Part shown: in pieces, positions 29,058 to 39,609 of the stretch
Layout of the letters: each line of letters opens with the position of its first letter
How positions within the stretch are numbered: the first letter of the stretch is position 1
Assembly: GCA_034696485.1 (NCBI GenBank)
Contig: JAQIWT010000065.1
Coordinates: 1 to 41,279 of the forward strand
DNA length: 41,279 nt
Source: Isohypsibius dastychi
Lineage: Eukaryota > Tardigrada > Eutardigrada > Parachela > Isohypsibiidae
Direction: 5' to 3'
Notes under the pieces: model-generated
What the model was told of the DNA's origin: nothing
Database searches by the model: none
What the model saw: the letters and a program-made list of their open reading frames with translations, nothing else
Made by a program: the position numbers and the translations under genes

Positions 29058-29342
29058 TTGTTGATTTCTGGGATCAAAATCAAATTATTCAGATAATTTC
29101 GTTTGCAGAATTTGTTTTGTCAGTGTATTGACGGACAGACGGCATTTGATTATTGATGTAATTTATTACGGGATGCAGATATATGAAACATAACTGGTTT
29201 CGGCAAGTGAACGACGAAAGCCATGTCATCGGTCTGAGCTTGGTTTTACTTATCCGAATCTCTTGGCTTGATTTGATGCTGTTTATGAAAGGGTATCAAG
29301 TGCCTGGCGACTTCTGATTCTGAGTTCGGGAAAAGCATCCAA

Positions 29343-30628
29343 ATGCTGGAAGCATCGGAAGAGAAAAGAGAGTTTTTGTGGAATTCATCAGCTCCATCTG
29401 CTTGCGCTGTTGTTCATGCAGTAAGTTCATGTTTGTTCATGTTCGTTGCCCTTCATGTTTCTTTCTGGTGTGTTTTCCAGTACCGTGCTCATCAGAAATT
29501 CACACGGACCGTATCTGGAGATCAAGACCTTAAAACGAAGAATATCTCGTTGAGTTTGTGCTCGACCATACTCGCATGCCTTACTTCTTGTGTAATTCAA
29601 CTGGTGGCCTTGAGTTCAACTTGCTGGGGATATTACTCAATTGTGGAGAAAGGTGCGGTGGAATTGTTGTTTGGTTATCTTTGGCTTTTGAAATATCTTG
29701 TCTTCAGAAGTCGTTGTAGAAGCCGGAAATTTTGGCTTGTGGACGGTCTGCATTGAAAGCGCCGTTGACCAGTATATTTCCCTCGAAAATGGCTGCGGAT
29801 CAATTGTCGTCCAGAAATTCATTATTCCTGGTAATTTCGAATCAGCTGGATTTTAATTTTGTACTTGATCGTTTTCATTGGTTTGATATTTTTATAGCAT
29901 GGTGTTCGCTGGCTGGAATATGTGGGATGCTAAGTCTTGGAATGGTCCTGATTTGTTGTTTGATTGCCGTTGTCCAGCTCCTCCAAATGTGTCGGGAAGC
30001 ACGACCTTGCTGCGCGAACCAGAAAGCTGTGAGCAACAAAGTTATCCCAGTTATGGTCGGCATGTTAGCCGCATCCATGTGCTTGATATTTGCCCACTTG
30101 GCCATGAAGAAGATACGCACGGCGGAAATCCATTACGCAAGTGGATTCTGGCTCCAGGTATTTTCTGGCTTCTTAATTGTTTTGCATTTGCATTGGCATG
30201 CAAATTAGCGAAACACTCCGCTGCTATTTTTTGCTATTTAATTCGCTTTACTAAAACATTGTTTCGCTAGGTCGTGGCAATTGGGCTGACGGTTGTTTTG
30301 CTGATTTGTACCGCACTGGAAAGCTTATGGCGGTATGTTATTCTATGACGTGGTTGGTTTTGGTTCGGTCATAACGATTTCAACAAACGATTTCAGTCCA
30401 TATCCGTCTCGCAGAACCTCCTTGCGAAACGCAATCGCCCCACCGATGCAAAGTTTTTATCCGAAAACTTCAATGGATTTCCATACAGTTCCTGTTGATG
30501 ACGCAGAAATTGCTGCCATTCCCACTCTTGAGACAAACCCGTACTTTGTGGACCCATCTGCAAGTGAATTTCGCATGTATCGACGAAGTCTTTCGGAAGG
30601 ATATGCCAAGACAAACAAGATATGGTGA
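29343..30628 (+). CDS. Claudin/PMP22-superfamily four-pass membrane protein
   Basis: This is probably a junctional or membrane-organising tetraspan protein. I read six exons: 29343-29420, 29481-29652, 29708-29830, 29898-30157, 30271-30332, 30397-30628 (927 nt, 308 aa), with all phases consistent. Hydrophobic spans fall near residues 50-72 (ISLSLCSTILACL), 126-151 (GMLSLGMVLICCLIAVVQLL), 168-190 and 207-228. The first extracellular loop carries the superfamily signature: Trp75 (CWGYY), then Gly93-Leu94-Trp95, Cys98 and Cys113. Several Asp/Glu and aromatic residues lie between. The long cytoplasmic tail has Arg/Ser patches and no obvious PDZ ligand, since it ends in Lys-Ile-Trp. Insect claudins of this type work in septate junctions, but the subfamily is not clear from sequence alone. 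AATAAA at 30839 is a likely poly(A) signal. Confidence 0.85.
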
Positions 30629-31309
30629 TCCGAACGGTACGCAAATCAATGTCTATTTCTCCGTTTTCAAGCACCAGTATTTTGTGATCTGCTCTCTCAA
30701 GTTTTCCTCTTCGACTCAAAGTGACCGTTCCAGATCAGATCCATCTGATATTTTGTGATATTTTTTTTGTGACTTCTGCAGCATAATTATTTTTCAAATT
30801 TAAAGTTCCCAGCAGCTGGAAGTAAATACGTTTTTAGTAATAAATTTCGTTTGAAATTCGGGTTGTTGAAAAGCGTCTTTTTGCGCAGTTTGGCAACCAG
30901 GTGCGTGGTGGTGTATCCGAATGAGTTCTTGTATACAGCAATCATTCAACCATACCCAGGTTCTTGATAACTGATCCTACTCATGCATATTATATATATT
31001 ATTCTGAAATTTGTCAGTTTTGTTTTATTCTGATACACCTGTGTAGACTGAGTAATCAAACTGCCACTTCACCTAGTAGGGGAACGGAAGGCTTTGTTTG
31101 CATGATCAGTCCTGGTGGTACTTGAATAATTAATGTTTCCGCGATAAAGAACCTGTGCAATCCGTTGTTGTACATTATGGATTCGTGTCCAAGTTTGTTT
31201 AGGCGAGATCAATTTCCAGATTTAGGTGCATAAAATACGAATCTCACTCGAAATTCAAAAGCGCATTCAGTTTCTGTTAGGGCTGCTCGGTGGATTTTCC
31301 AAATTTAAA
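30629..31309. other. Intergenic region
   Basis: This stretch holds the 3' UTR of the claudin-like gene (AATAAA at 30839-30844) and then the upstream region of the first bHLH gene. The open frame does extend in phase above 31310 without a Met codon. No other coding signal is seen. Confidence 0.4.
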
Positions 31310-31957
31310 ATGAATTCATCCCAAACAAATTGCCTTATTCCAGCAGCTTTGTTCTGGTGTCCTTCTATTTCCTCGCCGGAAGCGGTGTTGAATAGAGACA
31401 GTAATATGTCGTTTATTTCATTTGCTTATCATATGGAACCAGCCAGTGCTCAGTATCCAGTACTTCCGGCATCTAAACCTAAGACGAAGCACGAAGATTT
31501 GGGAGTTCAAGATCGGCGGAATACACTGCCCCAGCCTCAAACATTAAAAGATCCATTTGCGCCGGAATGTCTGATTCCAGTTCCTAGAATTCAAGGAGAC
31601 CAGATGATCTTCTACGAGCCGGTGTTTGTTCGACGAAGAAACGAAAGGGAACGTCAGCGAGGTAGTTTCGTCCAAGGATCTGTACTCTGCGCCAGTGGAA
31701 ATATTTGTTGTTTTTTTCTAGTTCGCTGTGTTAACGAGGGATATTCTCGGCTAAGGCAAAAATTGCCGTGTAACAAAAAGCGGATGAGCAAGGTAATGTT
31801 TGAAGGACTACAGATGTTCTGATTGCTTACCGGAATGCATGGTCGCTAGGTGGATATTTTGAGGAATGCAATAGATTACATCAATTCCCTACATCGGTGC
31901 CTCAGCGAGAAGGTTGACGTGAAAGTTGAGAAGAACAGAGGCTCTCGGCCGGGGTGA
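31310..31957 (+). CDS. Achaete-scute-family bHLH transcription factor (ASCL3/4/5-like)
   Basis: This is a DNA-binding factor that would dimerise with an E protein (Daughterless) on E-boxes. I read three exons: 31310-31661, 31722-31792 and 31850-31957 (531 nt, 176 aa), with phases 1 then 0. The basic region spans the first junction: VRRRNERERQR joined to VRCVNEGYSRLRQKLP, a strong match to the ASCL pattern NERERQRV-x-CVNEGY. Helix 2 reads KRMSKVDILRNAIDYINSLHRCL. The loop is short, as in the ASCb group (vertebrate ASCL3-5, worm hlh-6). The N-terminal 105 residues are Pro-rich and otherwise unassigned, and the domain ends close to the C terminus. I chose the ATG at 31310 because no earlier in-frame ATG exists in the open stretch. 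Confidence 0.88.
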
Positions 31958-32343
31958 CCTTTCTGGTTGAATGATGTTTGGAAGTTAGAGGCGATGATGT
32001 CGTGATTGAGATGATTACAGCTTATTTTGACATGACTACTTCCGTCTAACTTGACTGGTCGGAAACCGATTCCAATGAATCAGTTACTGGCGGAAATTGA
32101 GGCAGCTGCAGGAATAACAGGCAGGATGAAGGGGTTGTGTTAATTTTCAATGATCACGCAATTGTTGATATTTCTTGTAACACGCTAGGAGTGATGTCAA
32201 CCAGAGATCAAACTAAACGAATTTGTTAAAAGCACTTGATCCTTGTTTCTGAGTCTATCATGTCTAAATGAGCTCATGATTCTAGCGCAGTACTTCTTCG
32301 GAAACTTCGTTTCATAAACCACGAACTTTCGTTTCAATTGAGA

Positions 32344-32971
32344 ATGTTCCACAATCTTCGTAATTTTGAGGGACAACCAGGGTCGGAAAGTTACGGTGAA
32401 CGGAACCCATCCGTCCCTTTTGTTATCGATCTAACCCAGCGTTTCCAACAATATCGCGAAAAGCCACGTCATACTGTCGCCCGTCGAAATGCCAGAGAAC
32501 GACGGCGAGTCCAAGCTGTCAACGAGGCTTTCTTGACACTCCGGAAACAAGTTCCCGTCCCGCAAAGAGGGAAGCGGGTTTCCAAAGCGAAAACACTACG
32601 CTTAGCAATCAGCTACATTTCATATCTGCAGAACCTCCTCAAAAATTGTCCGCAAGCCCCGAAAAATCCATATCGAACTCCATACGTCAACTGCGCTGAT
32701 GACCTTTTCAAAGGAACTCGTGAGTTCTCGACGAAGGAGAGAAGAGTGGATGAGTACTCGTTAGGACCAGCAGCATTCCCTCAGGTAAGACAGTTACCCT
32801 ATTTTTCCTAGTTCAGAATGCAATTCCAAAACCTGGACGTTACAGGGTCCTTGTCACCCAGCTTATGATTGCCGCTGTGAGAGACCAGGTGCTCTCATGC
32901 AGTTCCGCGAGCCGCAAGATGCTGTTGATTGTGCTTTTTCGACAAACTGGACTCAAAAGAATTCATTTTAA
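32344..32971 (+). CDS. Divergent bHLH transcription factor, probably achaete-scute family
   Basis: There are two exons, 32344-32784 and 32846-32971 (567 nt, 188 aa), joined in phase 0. The bHLH domain lies near residues 43-99. It has VARRNARERRRVQAVNEAF, a basic region close to the achaete-scute VARRNARERNRV type, then TLRKQVPV, a short loop (PQRGKRVSKAKT) and LRLAISYISYLQNLL. The second helix resembles both the ASCL4/5 and the Hand/Twist groups, so placement needs a tree. The adjacent ASC-type gene, 386 bp upstream in the same direction, favours tandem duplication inside the achaete-scute family. The second exon adds a Cys-rich tail (CHPAYDCRC) that I do not recognise. Confidence 0.8.
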
Positions 32972-35900
32972 TATCTGTATAGAAATATATTGTGCGTTTA
33001 ATGTAGATTTTGTGACGCCGAGTACTCTGTGGTAGTAATAATTCAGTGTTCTATTAAAGATGAAAAGTGAATCACTGTTTTTTTAGTAGCATGGAATATG
33101 TAGTAAGTTGTGCTCAAAACGCTCAGAGAGCAATAATAGTCGTTTTAAATTCTGATCAGGTTATTTGAATTTATGATGGCTATCATGCTGTGCCGACAAA
33201 GACGCGTGCGCGAAAGATTGATTGTCGTGACACTTTTCTGTCATCGTCCGTGTATCGGCTTATCCTCGGATTTGTAGCAGCTTTTATTTGAGCAGAATTC
33301 GGTGGCATATTCTTTGTCACAAAGATTGATGAGTTGATCATGAGCTAATAAATGCCGTACGTTTCACTGGCTAGTACTCACACTGAATAATTATTTTTTT
33401 CCATACAGGTATTTTTGCTCAGTTCGGATTCCACAAATAAAACGCACAGCGCAGTCCTCGACAAGTTTAAAGTTTAAATACTGATCTGATTCGCTGTAAA
33501 TCGCTTTAAATTTTGGGTGAACGAATTTTTTTTTTGAGAAAACTAATCTCATATTGACCGAACCCAGAGACCAATGCCCTTTTCTTAATGCGACCAAAAA
33601 AGTGAGACACATTATCCTCAAAGTGCTTGACGTGTGGTGATCTTTAGGGGAATTAAAATTAATGATTAGCTTTGTCTTGGATAAATCTGAAGGGTGCGCT
33701 GGACTAATCGGACAAGATGAAGGGATATTTCAAAGGCAGAGCCCTCAATGTTCATGATGGACAGTGTCCTCAGTAACTATTAGACGGATTAGCTATCTTG
33801 TTGAGAAATCCTCACGGAAGCGCGGCATTCTTGACAACGGGAAGACGAGCCTCTCCAAAATGTCTTACGATCGTTTCTCTTAATGAGACACTGATGGGTT
33901 GATAATTGATAATAATTGACACTCGTTGGTGGATCATTCAAGAGCTAGAGCACAAATTCATTCAAGCAATCGTCCCCTTGGGCCGTTATTGATATCCGCT
34001 CCTCCACCTTCATCGTCAGCTGAATCAATTCAATGCGCCGCAATCCAAGTTCCCCACCTTTGTAAATCAAGAAGGTGCGACTTCCTCCCGTCCACTGCCC
34101 CTCTGACTATAATCCAATTCGATCTTGTAACAAATAATTAGTGTAATTGATAGTTCGGACAACTTGCGTTGTCATAAAGTTGATAGCATTTCTTCAGTTT
34201 GTGGCCACAAACATATTTTATTTGTAAATCTTTTCAGGCAAAGAAATCTTCTATTTTGAGATATAATACATGGTTGTCCGTCCCAACTCAGTCAACACTG
34301 AAATACTTCTAATTGGCGGCATTCTTAGAAAAATGACCACTTGTGAACACTAGTGTTTCATTCGAGTTTCGAAAGGTTGTTTAGATTTTATCTTGGTCGT
34401 TTAAAAATCCAGATGTTTGGGCGTTTGCACGAGCAGATTACATCGTGCCATTTGATATTTAATATTTGATACTCAGTTCGGTTTAAAAACGATATCGAAA
34501 TCAGAATGCGGGTGGGCAGTTAATGACGCACATAACTCTTCGGGAAGGCAGGAAGAAAAACCAATCAATTTTTCTGGACGGTCCGATATTCAATGAAACT
34601 GATCGTTAAGTTTCTTTGATAACTATCCAGCAAGGAAAATGGCTCTTCCATGTGGAGCCATTGAGTCTTTTACGACATTTACCTACTTGAGCGAAACAAT
34701 ATCATATGACCGGTCACTTTAATAAGGGCTTGTAGAGCGTGATGGATGATTTCTTTGCTTATTGCTCCAAAGAGGCAGCTGTAACCAACTGCAGGACAGA
34801 AATTATTATTACTTGCAATAAGTAGAACATGCTCCAATGGCGATTAAGTAAGGCCTTGGAATTCGCGTGTCCGCCTTGTCCTCCATTGTTTCAACAGGCT
34901 AATTTCGGAAGAAAAGAAAAAGCTATAACAATATTCGGGCTTTGTGGGCAATTTTTTTGTTTCTTTGGTTAAGGATCGGTACTTATGGCTGAATGGAATT
35001 GATGAGATCAAATCTTTCATAGGACGATGAATGGCGGTCGGCTATGGTCAAATCGGCGAGAGACAAAGAGATGCTCATCGATATCGTTTTTCCAATATTC
35101 CAGATTCGTATCGTTGTTTCATTTGATATTCTAGAGGATAGAGATCTTTCAGCAAAAGCGACAAAAATTTCAGAAAATGAAAGCCATTCTTAGGGGGTGT
35201 GGAAAGGTGTGTTACGTTATGTTGGGAAAATGTTCTCTTTTCACTTTCAAACAGTGAAAGTGCGGCGTTACATTCCTGACGCCACAAGCTTTTGTATTGC
35301 ATGAATGGGCAATTTCATTGTAAATTTTGACCAAAGGACAGAGGGGGACGTCATGACGTTCTACTGGCGATCGATAGAAATGGGCAACATTTTGTTTATT
35401 TTATAAACGCATGTTTATTCTTCAGCAGCACGTGTATTTATGCAGTATTCCAGCATCCAAGTGAGCATTCACAGAGCACCATTCTTGTTACTTAAGGAAC
35501 AAGAAAATAGAAATAATGATAATATTTAATAATACAATTATATTTTGCCTGGAAATCGTGTTATAACACCTTCACCGTGATAACACAACTCTGGAAGTAA
35601 AACTCTGTAATTATCACAATGAAACGTGCGAAATGAATTCCAGACGATCCGTCACTGGGCTAACAAGATGTCTGACAAGAGTTGAAAAGAATTTATCCTC
35701 AAAAGGTTCTGTTCTTTTTGTGCTGCATGAGCGCATTTAGTCTACGGAGAGAAAGAGAATGGATGAGGAAATCCATATAGAATTACCAATGAACCTATTC
35801 TGAAAATCTATTTGACCAGCTTCCCTCATTTTTCGTGCGTCGGTCAGGTTAAGGACGCTTTCAAAGCACTCGTGCCCAACCCAAAGGTGTCTATCTCCCG

Positions 35901-36304
35901 TCTCCGCATTTTGTTGCTCCCGGCATTATTATTTTCTTCAAAGAAAAATCGGGGCGAGGGTGATCCGTTTGATAAGCAAAGGCCATTTTCTCCAAGCAGA
36001 ATTAACAAGGTAATTTGAGATGGAAATGCAATATTGAACTTGAAACCGGTTCTGGTGCACGCGACCACACAAACTTGACTCTGCATGAATAAACCCAAAC
36101 TCAATTAGTTCGTGTTTAATTAGGCGGCTTCTGGATTTATTTACAACATGTGCAAGCAACCCACCGAAGATCATCGCAAAAGATAAACAGAACTTTCAGG
36201 TAAAAAAGGTCATTGATTCGCAGCCGGTAGTCAGTCCACATTTGTTTAATCAAATATCATAAAGGCAACAGAAAAGGCACCGATGAACAAAATCATTAGG
36301 CTAC
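32972..36304. other. Long intergenic region inside the bHLH cluster
   Basis: These 3.3 kb lie between two convergent bHLH genes and show no convincing gene. The frames present are short, lack domains, and overlap on both strands. ATTAAA near 33054 could be a poly(A) signal for the upstream gene. A GCAGCTG E-box core is near 34776. The length, in a window whose other gaps are mostly under 1.4 kb, suggests enhancer content, which is inference. Confidence 0.4.
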
Positions 36305-37033
36305 TCATAGATTATGCTGATTGAATTGGCGGGTGTACCACTGGAAATCGTCCTCAGTTTTAAGGAAATCATATTCAGCATCCGATGAAGTGCTATTTGT
36401 TGACGAAGGATATCCAACGTCGTTCATGAAATGAGCATCTGAAGGGGGATTTGGTGACGACATTGCGTCCGCATCAAAATCATCTTCCTCTTTGATTTCC
36501 AAATCTTGGTTCATCGCGGACTTGTTGTTGAGGCTTTCAGCAAAATCAGGGTCCTGTTCGCACAACAAATCCTGCATCTGGCGGATATAATCGATCGCGT
36601 TTTTCAACGTCTCCACTTTGCTCATTTTCTTGTTTTTCACACCTTCACCCAAAACGTGAACTCGTAATGTCGCAAAGCCCTGGAAAAAACAGATGAATCA
36701 AAATATGACACAGCGCGGAATTCAAACAATTGTGCATTTTCAAAAGGTCACCAGTCGGCTTACCTGATTGACTTGCTTGACACGATTTCGTTCCCGCTCA
36801 TTCCGACGGGCGACTTGCGCAGGCTGGATTGTGGACTGCGCTTGATAAGGATTGTGCTTGTAATCCGAAAGTTTCTTGCAACGCATTTTTTCGCTTCCGG
36901 ATGCTGGTCGCGATTTTGGGGTTGATTTGGTTGGAACAGGGATGGCCGACTGGGTTAGCGCTTGATGATGCGAAATGCTCTGTGCGAAACTGCGTACGTC
37001 CAACAATGGCTGATATCCATACTGTGAATTCAT
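36305..37033 (-). CDS. ASH: Achaete-scute homolog, proneural bHLH transcription factor
   Basis: This is a proneural factor that selects neural precursors, working as a heterodimer with an E protein. There are two exons on the minus strand, 37033-36764 and 36679-36305 (645 nt, 214 aa), joined in phase 0 inside the domain. The basic region and helix 1 read [17 protein letters not shown] then GFATLRVHV (residues 74-99). Helix 2 reads [22 protein letters not shown]. These are the diagnostic residues of Drosophila achaete/scute and vertebrate ASCL1. The acidic Ser-rich C terminus ends in [15 protein letters not shown], which resembles the conserved C-terminal motif of achaete-scute proteins. The N terminus is Gln/Ser/Pro-rich. 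The intron in the bHLH is unlike the intronless fly genes. The ATG at 37033 is the first in frame. Confidence 0.95.
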
Positions 37034-37089
37034 CGTGAAGTAACAGAATTTCAAATAAAATGTCGATTCGAAACGCGAGGGAAAATTTC

Positions 37090-39363
37090 CACCTGGACTT
37101 TTGGAAGAATGGACACGCGCAGTTTCTTAGCGTTGTCCACGAGTCACTTTTATCCCGCTCGTTTGTTGGATCGAGAAAAGACCACTCCCCTTTTGACCAA
37201 TAAAACATTTCATTGGCCAACGCCACGTGGGCGGCCGGAGTGGAATTATTGCGCGTGCCCGGCATCACGCAGCAATAAGTATGTTCATCTACACACGTTG
37301 GTCATTCCGCAGGATGAAAAAGGATCATTTTCAAGGCTCAGACAGGACAGATGTCCCTGTAATGAGGTTGAATTGCCAAGTGAACAGAGAAAGAAGGGGA
37401 AGAGCGCACGTCCCGGACTTGTTGCTTTCTGCGATGACCTGTCACGCTTATAAAAACTGACAGGCCATCAAAGAAAAAACTACTGTACTCGTAAATTTCG
37501 GTTTCGAGAGAGTTGTTAATTCCATTTCAAAATTCATGGGAGGCTTCTGTGATGTTACAAACATCGAAATCATAAATTCATCACAATCACAAGCTACAAT
37601 TTACGATAAATCAACAAGAGATGGAAGAAAATTACACGCTGTTGCGAATGAAAAATGATTAACGGGCGTATAATGTGGGTTTATTAGGACGAGTATCGTT
37701 TTTTAATATTGCATTTAGTCATGGCAGGTGTTCTTGTCAGCAAAACACGGAATCAAAACTCACAAATAAAATTATACCGCCGTCACACTTTTGTGTTGCC
37801 ACCTTGCTTGCTTGCCCAACGAAATGCGATTGAAATTAACGACGAGAATGATGGATGCGGTAAAGGTCAAACAAAGCCTCGACGTGTGTCGTGAATGACT
37901 TTGTACAAATACGGAATATCTCCGCAGTTTACATTACAGATTCATCAAATTTCTGACAGAAATGGGCTACTGTTTCCATCTCAGGTGAAGATGCATAGCC
38001 ACTCGGCGAATATACCTATCAAAGAACACCGCGCCAATCTAGAGCAAAGTAAATGCATTAGACTTTCCAAAGGGAGATTCCAAACAATTACCAAACGGCT
38101 TGAAAATTCACAGGACCGTGCTGAGTTATGTTCCGCCGAATTCCCTTTCGTCCCTTCAACTCAACTCAACGCCCAGTCGGCCACCGAGTGAGTGGACGTT
38201 GTCCGGCAAATATGTATGAAATATATCAAACAGGTAGCACGGATGAAGACAGCTTAATTAGTCTGCCGCTAACAATGCATTTTCAATTCCAAATTCTAGT
38301 CTGCTCGCCGCGATAGTCGATTATTTAGCCATTCATATCCGGGTCGCTTTTCCACCCACCTGCATTTAATTTCCTTTCTCAATCATATTCATTCACCATA
38401 GACTGATGACTTTTAAATGCTCCGGATGAGGATGCAGGTATTTTAGGTTTACCGAAAGTTCGAATTATTATAAATACTGAAAATTCAACAATCAGCTTGA
38501 TAAGGTTTTCGATACAATTAAAACTTTAAAGTAGTTCCTGAAAACAATGTCCACAATCTGTTGCTTTGAAATTTATATTCACTACTGTACCTCTTGCGCC
38601 AAGTTGTCATTTGACTTCGAGAAATATCAGTGAAACTAAATTCTAATAATTTTTTCATTTTCAATTCTAATAAATCGATTCAATTCAATTTGTTGATGCC
38701 ACAATTATCAACAATGAACATTATAAAAACTTGCACTGACCAAAAATCACCCCTCCTCCAACCCAGGTAATCTGACATTTTATCGAATATGGTGCGACGG
38801 AATGCATAATTTTCGACAAATGAATCAGGTGAGGGAGAAGGGCACTTTATCAACCTCAACAGTCTGTTCGGATATAATTGATAGGGGACTGAAAATTAAG
38901 TCGGCAACAGATGCCCATCCTTAACTTTTCTTTCAATGAGGTCCTTAACTCTCGCGGCGGGGGAGAAGAAAAGCCGATGGAATATGCAGGTATGAAATTC
39001 TGAATGAGGAGAAATAGTAACAATGACAAGTGCGACGGGCAGCGCTCAGGTTTGAAAAAGGGCACACTTCATGTCAGACCAAGATCATATTATCCGATCT
39101 GCTGGAGAAAAAGCATTGACCTTCTCAAGTGCCTAGTGCTTCGCACTTCCAAAAAATTTCCAGAAAAAGTCCTGAAGCTAAATCTGCATTGGTCTGTGTT
39201 CCAAAATCCAGAGAAAAAAATTGATCTCCGACATTGTTTTGGTGAGAAATAACACGACAAATTTTATTCGTAATTAAAAATAAATTCACGACGGAAATTC
39301 TGGTGAGTAATGCTTAAAGAGATTATATCACATTGAATGAGATGAATTCGGTACCAACACCTG
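37090..39363. promoter_or_regulatory. Six CAGGTG-type E-boxes upstream of the achaete-scute homolog
   Basis: CAGGTG or its complement CACCTG occurs at 37090, 37724 (part of GCAGGTG at 37724-37730), 37982, 38357 (GCAGGTG on the minus strand), 38826 and 39358. GCAGGTG is the known site for achaete-scute/Daughterless heterodimers, so autoregulation is plausible. No gene was found between 37034 and 39609. The + strand open frames over 37109-37460 overlap the promoter and look accidental. TTTATT at 39263-39268 may be the SND1 poly(A) signal. Confidence 0.45.
37148..37229 (-). promoter_or_regulatory. Core promoter of the achaete-scute homolog
   Basis: On the minus strand a TATA-like GGGATAAAA (37156-37148) lies about 115 bp before the start codon. 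Upstream of it are two CCAAT boxes in opposite orientations (CCAAT at 37197-37201 on the + strand, ATTGG at 37212-37216) and a CACGTG E-box at 37224-37229. The local GC content is higher than in the flanks. This ordered group is a convincing promoter by position, although no transcript data support it here. Confidence 0.6.
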
Positions 39364-39609
39364 ACTCAACATGCTCCTTGTCCCTTTTCATGACGCCCTT
39401 TGTGAATTAGTGCTTGAGAACTTTTATCAGGCGATCCATTCGAAACGGTATTAGAATAAGTTATCCAAAAATGTGAGGAGATAATTTCGTCAATAAGGTT
39501 AAAAAACTGAATGGATAAAAAACCTGTTTGCTAAGACAAAAGAATTTATCCGAGTCGAATCACACTGCAGAGGCAGGTCGAATAAATCCACTGACCGGGT
39601 AAGCACGAA

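Noticed and set aside
33391-33621. 76-codon minus-strand open frame in the bHLH intergenic region
   Set aside because: It has a weakly hydrophobic start but no signal peptidase-like site, no cysteine framework and no exon-like flanks.
37109-37460. 114-codon + strand open frame upstream of the achaete-scute homolog
   Set aside because: It covers the TATA-like and CCAAT boxes of the minus-strand gene, resembles no protein, and the open frames in two phases reflect higher GC content.
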